Assembly (NCBI RefSeq): GCF_913773725.1
Contig: NZ_CAJYGK010000096.1
Location: forward strand, 1 to 64,000
Direction of reading: 5' to 3'
DNA length: 64,000 bases
Source: an uncultured Aquabacterium sp.
GTDB lineage: Bacteria; Pseudomonadota; Gammaproteobacteria; Burkholderiales; Burkholderiaceae_C
Numbering within the stretch: the first letter of the stretch is position 1; the number at the start of each line of letters is the position of its first letter. Under the pieces are notes generated by a model, which saw nothing but the letters and a program-made list of their open reading frames with translations, did no database searches and was not told the origin of the DNA. A program made the position numbers and the translations under genes. Of this stretch, positions 61,207 to 64,000 are shown piece by piece.

Positions 61207-61568
61207 ACGACCTCACCCATGTGATCTTCGGCGACCTCAAGCCTGGCCCGTCGGGCGACCTGGCGGTGTCCGGCGACCTCGACGCAGGCCGCGAGCGCGT
61301 GCTGCGCCGACTGCTGACCAACCCGGGCGACTACCCGTTCCACCCGGACTATGGCGCCGGCCTGGCGCGCATGGTCGGCGACACGGCCGACGTGGGCCGC
61401 ATCAAGGCCGCAATCCGCGGCCAGATGCTGCTGGAGCAGGCCGTGGCCCAACAGCCCGAGCCGATCGTGGACGTGGCGCTGATCCCCCGCGGCGTCACGT
61501 GCTCGATCCGCTACACGGACGCGGCCACCGGCCAGCCCGCCGTCCTTTCCTTCAACGTGACTGTCTGA
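61203..61568 (+). CDS. Baseplate wedge, gp25/gpW-like
   Basis: A 121-residue protein. The gp25-like features are LRRLLTNPGDYPFHPDYGAG and the final beta strands. GTG start overlaps gpV's stop. It forms the wedge core with the next protein. Confidence 0.83.
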   Translation: MNDLTHVIFGDLKPGPSGDLAVSGDLDAGRERVLRRLLTNPGDYPFHPDYGAGLARMVGDTADVGRIKAAIRGQMLLEQAVAQQPEPIVDVALIPRGVTCSIRYTDAATGQPAVLSFNVTV

Positions 61569-61572
61569 TGCC

Positions 61573-62661
61573 ATGCCACTGACCACCTACGACTTCAACA
61601 GCCTGGTGCGCCAACAGGCCACCACCATCCAGTCCGCTGCCAAGGCCCTGGTGGACGTGACGGTGGGCTCCATCACCCGAGCCCTCATCGAAGCCAACGC
61701 CAGCCTGCTGCTGTGGCTGCAGGGCCTGCTGCTGGGCATCCTGGTCAAGACCCGGGCGGCCACCAGCGAGGGCGCCGACCTCGACAGTTGGATGGCGGAT
61801 TTCGGGCTGGTGCGACTGTCGGCACAGAAGGCGGCCGGCGTCGTGACCTTCACGCGCTTCTCGCAGGGCTCGACCGTTGCCATCCCCGCCGGCACGACGG
61901 TGCAGACCTCCGACCGGGCCTGGCAGTTCGTGACAACCGCCGATGCCTCGATGGCGCCCACGCAGACCTCTGTGCAGGTGCCTGTGCAGGCTGTTGCGCC
62001 AGGCGAGGGCGGCAACGTGGCAGCCGGCGGCGTCACCATGCTGGTGGGCAGCCTGCCGGGTGTGGACACCGTGGCCAACGCGGCCGCGTTCGTGGGTGGC
62101 CTGGATGCAGAAACCGACCAGGCGTTCCGCGCTCGCTTCATCACTTGGGTGAACGGTCTGTCGAAGGCGACGGGATCGGCCATCGGCGCGGCCATCAGCT
62201 CGGTGCGCGCCGGCCTGACCTACACCATCACCGAGAACGTGACCTATGCCGGCACCAGCCAGCCGGGGCACTTCTTCATCGTGGTGGACGACGGCACGGG
62301 CTCGCCATCTGCGCAGCTACTCGACAGCGTGCGCGCTGCTGTGGACGCCAGCCGGCCGCTGACCTCCAGCTTTGCCGTGTTCGCGCCCATCGTGGTGCAG
62401 GCCAATGTGGCCGTCATCGTGACGGTGGGGCAGGGCTACGACCCCGCCAGCGTGCGCGCTGCCGTGTCGGCCGCGCTGGTGTCCTTCCTCAACAGCCTGG
62501 CGCTCGGCCAGGCGCTGCCCTACACCCGGCTGTCTCAGGTGATCTATGGCGCCTCGCCCGGCGTGGTCAACGCCACGACCCTGACCCTCAACGGCGGCAC
62601 GGCCGACCTGAGCGCAACCAGCCGCCAGGTCATCAAGGCCGGCACCGTCACCGTTTCGTGA
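61573..62661 (+). CDS. Baseplate wedge, gpJ-like
   Basis: A 362-residue protein of the gpJ/Mu gp47 family: FTRFSQGSTVAIPAGTTVQT and GEGGNVAAGGVTMLVGSLPG and DQAFRARFITWVNGLSKATG. It carries the baseplate arms. Confidence 0.9.
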   Translation: MPLTTYDFNSLVRQQATTIQSAAKALVDVTVGSITRALIEANASLLLWLQGLLLGILVKTRAATSEGADLDSWMADFGLVRLSAQKAAGVVTFTRFSQGSTVAIPAGTTVQTSDRAWQFVTTADASMAPTQTSVQVPVQAVAPGEGGNVAAGGVTMLVGSLPGVDTVANAAAFVGGLDAETDQAFRARFITWVNGLSKATGSAIGAAISSVRAGLTYTITENVTYAGTSQPGHFFIVVDDGTGSPSAQLLDSVRAAVDASRPLTSSFAVFAPIVVQANVAVIVTVGQGYDPASVRAAVSAALVSFLNSLALGQALPYTRLSQVIYGASPGVVNATTLTLNGGTADLSATSRQVIKAGTVTVS

Positions 62662-62668
62662 GGCGCCC

Positions 62669-63328
62669 ATGCCTGGAGATCAAGCTGACATGCTCTCGCG
62701 GCTCAAGGCCGTGCTGCCGCGATGGTTCCCCGATGCCTCGCCCATCCTCGATGCCGTGCTGGCGGGCTGGGCTTCGGCTCACGCGGCCGTCTACGACCTC
62801 ATCCGCTTCGGCGAGCTGCAGGCGCGCATCCGAACGGCCACCGACGGCTGGCTGGACATGATCGCCTCCGACTTCTTCGGCAACACCCTGGTGCGCGCCG
62901 TGGGGCAGTCGGATCGCTCGTTTCGCACCCGCATCCTGGTCAACCTGCTGCGCGAGCGCGCAACGCGCAATGCGCTGCGTCAGGTGCTGCTGGACGTGAC
63001 CGGGCGCGAACCCGTCATCATCGAGCCCACCCGGCCCGCCGACTGCGGCGGCTATGGGATCTCGGCGTGCGGCTACGGCGCTGCCGGCGCCTACGGCAGC
63101 CTGTCCTTGCCCTTCCAGTGCTTCGTGCAGGCCAAGCGCCCCGCCTCGTCGGGCATCCCCATGGTGGGCGGCTACGGCACACCAGCCCTGGCTTACACAA
63201 CCCCCAGCAGCAGCAAATACGCCTCCATCAGCGAGGCCGCTGCATCCGCCTCCGATGCCGACATTTACGCGGCCATCGACTCCGTGCGCCCCGCCGGCAC
63301 GACCGTGTGGGCGAACATCAGCACATAA
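62669..63328 (+). CDS. Tail protein I-like
   Basis: A 219-residue protein following gpJ, so P2 gpI/Mu gp48-type by position. GELQARIRTATDGWLDMIAS and FRTRILVNLLRERATRNALR are typical, with a Gly/Tyr-rich C-terminal part (CGGYGISACGYGAAGAYGSL). Confidence 0.8.
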   Translation: MPGDQADMLSRLKAVLPRWFPDASPILDAVLAGWASAHAAVYDLIRFGELQARIRTATDGWLDMIASDFFGNTLVRAVGQSDRSFRTRILVNLLRERATRNALRQVLLDVTGREPVIIEPTRPADCGGYGISACGYGAAGAYGSLSLPFQCFVQAKRPASSGIPMVGGYGTPALAYTTPSSSKYASISEAAASASDADIYAAIDSVRPAGTTVWANIST

Positions 63329-63366
63329 TCCGATCATTGCGAGTGAATCGCTAGCAAAGGCATTCC

Positions 63367-64000
63367 ATGGATCGCGTCATCAACTACCCCGGTCAGATCC
63401 CGCTTGAGACTGACCTGTTGCGCACCAACCGCAACATCATGGTGGCCATCGGCAAGATGGCCCACGCGCTGTTTGGCACCTCGACCATCGTCAACGGCCT
63501 GACCGTCACGCAAGACACGCCGGCCTCGATGCGGGTGGCTGTCGGCCCGGGCGAAATCTACGCGCTGGCCAACCTCGACAGCACGGCCTACAGCTCGCTG
63601 CCGGCCGACACGGCCCGCCAGGTCGTCAAACAGGGCGTCAACCTCGACACCACGTTCCTGACCCTGGCCGCCCCGGGCACGGCCGGCCAGTCGATCAACT
63701 ATCTGATCCAGGCCACTTTGACCGAGGTGGATCTGCTCCCGACGGTCCTGCCGTACTACAACAGCGGCAACCCGGCCGTTGCGTTCAGCGGGCCGAACAA
63801 CACCGGGCAGCCGCAGGCCACCGAGCGCGATGTGATCGTGACGCTTTCGGCCAAGGCCGGCGCGGCCGCGGCCACCGGCTCGCAGCAGACCCCGAGCCCG
63901 GACGCCAACTACGTGGGCCTTTACGTGGTGACGGTGGCCAACGGCCAATCCTCGATCACCAACGCCCACATCAGCCTGTTCCCTGGCGCGCCCATCCTGC
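63367..64000 (+). CDS. Tail protein, 5' part only
   Basis: Open from ATG 63367 to the edge (at least 211 residues). Start DRVINYPGQIPLETDLLRTN, then a beta-rich region with TLAAPGTAGQSINYLIQATL. Position and fold suggest a baseplate-attachment protein of the tail-fibre region. The end is outside the window. Confidence 0.75.
   Translation, partial: MDRVINYPGQIPLETDLLRTNRNIMVAIGKMAHALFGTSTIVNGLTVTQDTPASMRVAVGPGEIYALANLDSTAYSSLPADTARQVVKQGVNLDTTFLTLAAPGTAGQSINYLIQATLTEVDLLPTVLPYYNSGNPAVAFSGPNNTGQPQATERDVIVTLSAKAGAAAATGSQQTPSPDANYVGLYVVTVANGQSSITNAHISLFPGAPIL

Larger units (their letters stand above)
23599..64000. mobile_element. Temperate contractile-tailed prophage (left end and most of the genome; right end outside the window)
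   Basis: From tRNA-His to the right edge the genes are those of one temperate myovirus: leftward integrase/recombination/replication genes, a CI/Cro-like switch, an accessory block, then a rightward late region ordered terminase, portal, scaffold, capsid, connectors, sheath, tube, chaperones, tape measure, baseplate. At least 40.4 kb are visible. No transposase or Mu-type A/B genes are present, so it integrates by the tyrosine recombinase. Lysis genes, tail fibres and attR are expected beyond 64 kb. Most genes are intact; the exception is the AAA+ gene at 39.5-40.8 kb. Confidence 0.95.

Noticed and set aside
23599-64000. Mu-like transposable phage
   Set aside because: No transposase A/B genes; tyrosine integrase and CI/Cro layout instead, although tail genes resemble Mu/P2 types.

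Overview
The window joins a betaproteobacterial chromosome segment (about 1-23.6 kb) to most of a temperate, contractile-tailed prophage (about 23.6 kb to the right edge). The high G+C content, the rimP-nusA-infB-rbfA-truB order followed by typA, the efp/earP pair with an arginine at EF-P position 32, and HU-tRNA-Val-ppiD all point to Burkholderiales; I cannot name a genus from sequence alone.

Host part. After the tail of an oligopeptide-type ABC ATPase, a DUF4404 protein and fabI come the transcription/translation operon (rimP to truB) and typA. Next are an enoyl-CoA hydratase/HIBYL-CoA hydrolase family gene, dusA, and two tandem response regulators with GGEEF diguanylate cyclase domains. 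Then follow efp with its modifying enzyme earP, uvrC, a small lipoprotein, pgsA, an HU-family gene, tRNA-Val(UAC), ppiD and tRNA-His(GUG).

Prophage. The element starts immediately behind tRNA-His, whose 3' end is the likely attL. Its right end lies outside the window. A long leftward operon (35.6 to 23.7 kb) runs from a Cro-like gene through replication proteins O-like and P-like, two nuclease-like genes (Ref-like HNH, DUF1064), a Sak4-like ATPase, an SSB with an E. coli-type acidic tail, a MazG-like pyrophosphohydrolase, Gp157, DUF4224 and the tyrosine integrase. A CI-like repressor faces right. A second leftward operon (40.8 to 36.8 kb) carries a CobS-like AAA+ ATPase broken by a 29-bp tandem duplication, a VWA-like partner and small unknown genes. 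Rightward come two lysine/alanine-rich basic peptides, an IbrA/IbrB-like pair (PAPS-reductase family plus ParB family), and, facing left, an ASCH-domain gene. The rightward late region then holds terminase, portal, a protein with YadA-head-like repeats, scaffold, major capsid, connectors, tail sheath, tube, chaperones with a -1 frameshift site, tape measure, hub, spike, gp25-like, gpJ-like and gpI-like baseplate proteins and the start of a further tail gene. Lysis genes are not seen and may lie to the right.

The least expected material is regulatory. (1) A repeated start-associated sequence, core ACAACCGGAG, sits at the ribosome-binding site of eight leftward genes; one inverted copy lies exactly in a hairpin loop of the predicted 3' UTR of the second leftward operon, so that RNA would carry an anti-leader loop. 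(2) Two perfect palindromic operators (TGCTAGT-N5-ACTAGCA) and a degenerate third sit at the cro promoter, just behind cI, and at the start of the rightward accessory genes. (3) The one behind cI precedes a good sigma70-type promoter and a strong terminator only about 80 nt away, which is the layout of a small RNA gene. (4) Convergent terminators there share a perfect 19-bp inverted repeat. All of these are read by eye; no folding, alignment or database search was run.
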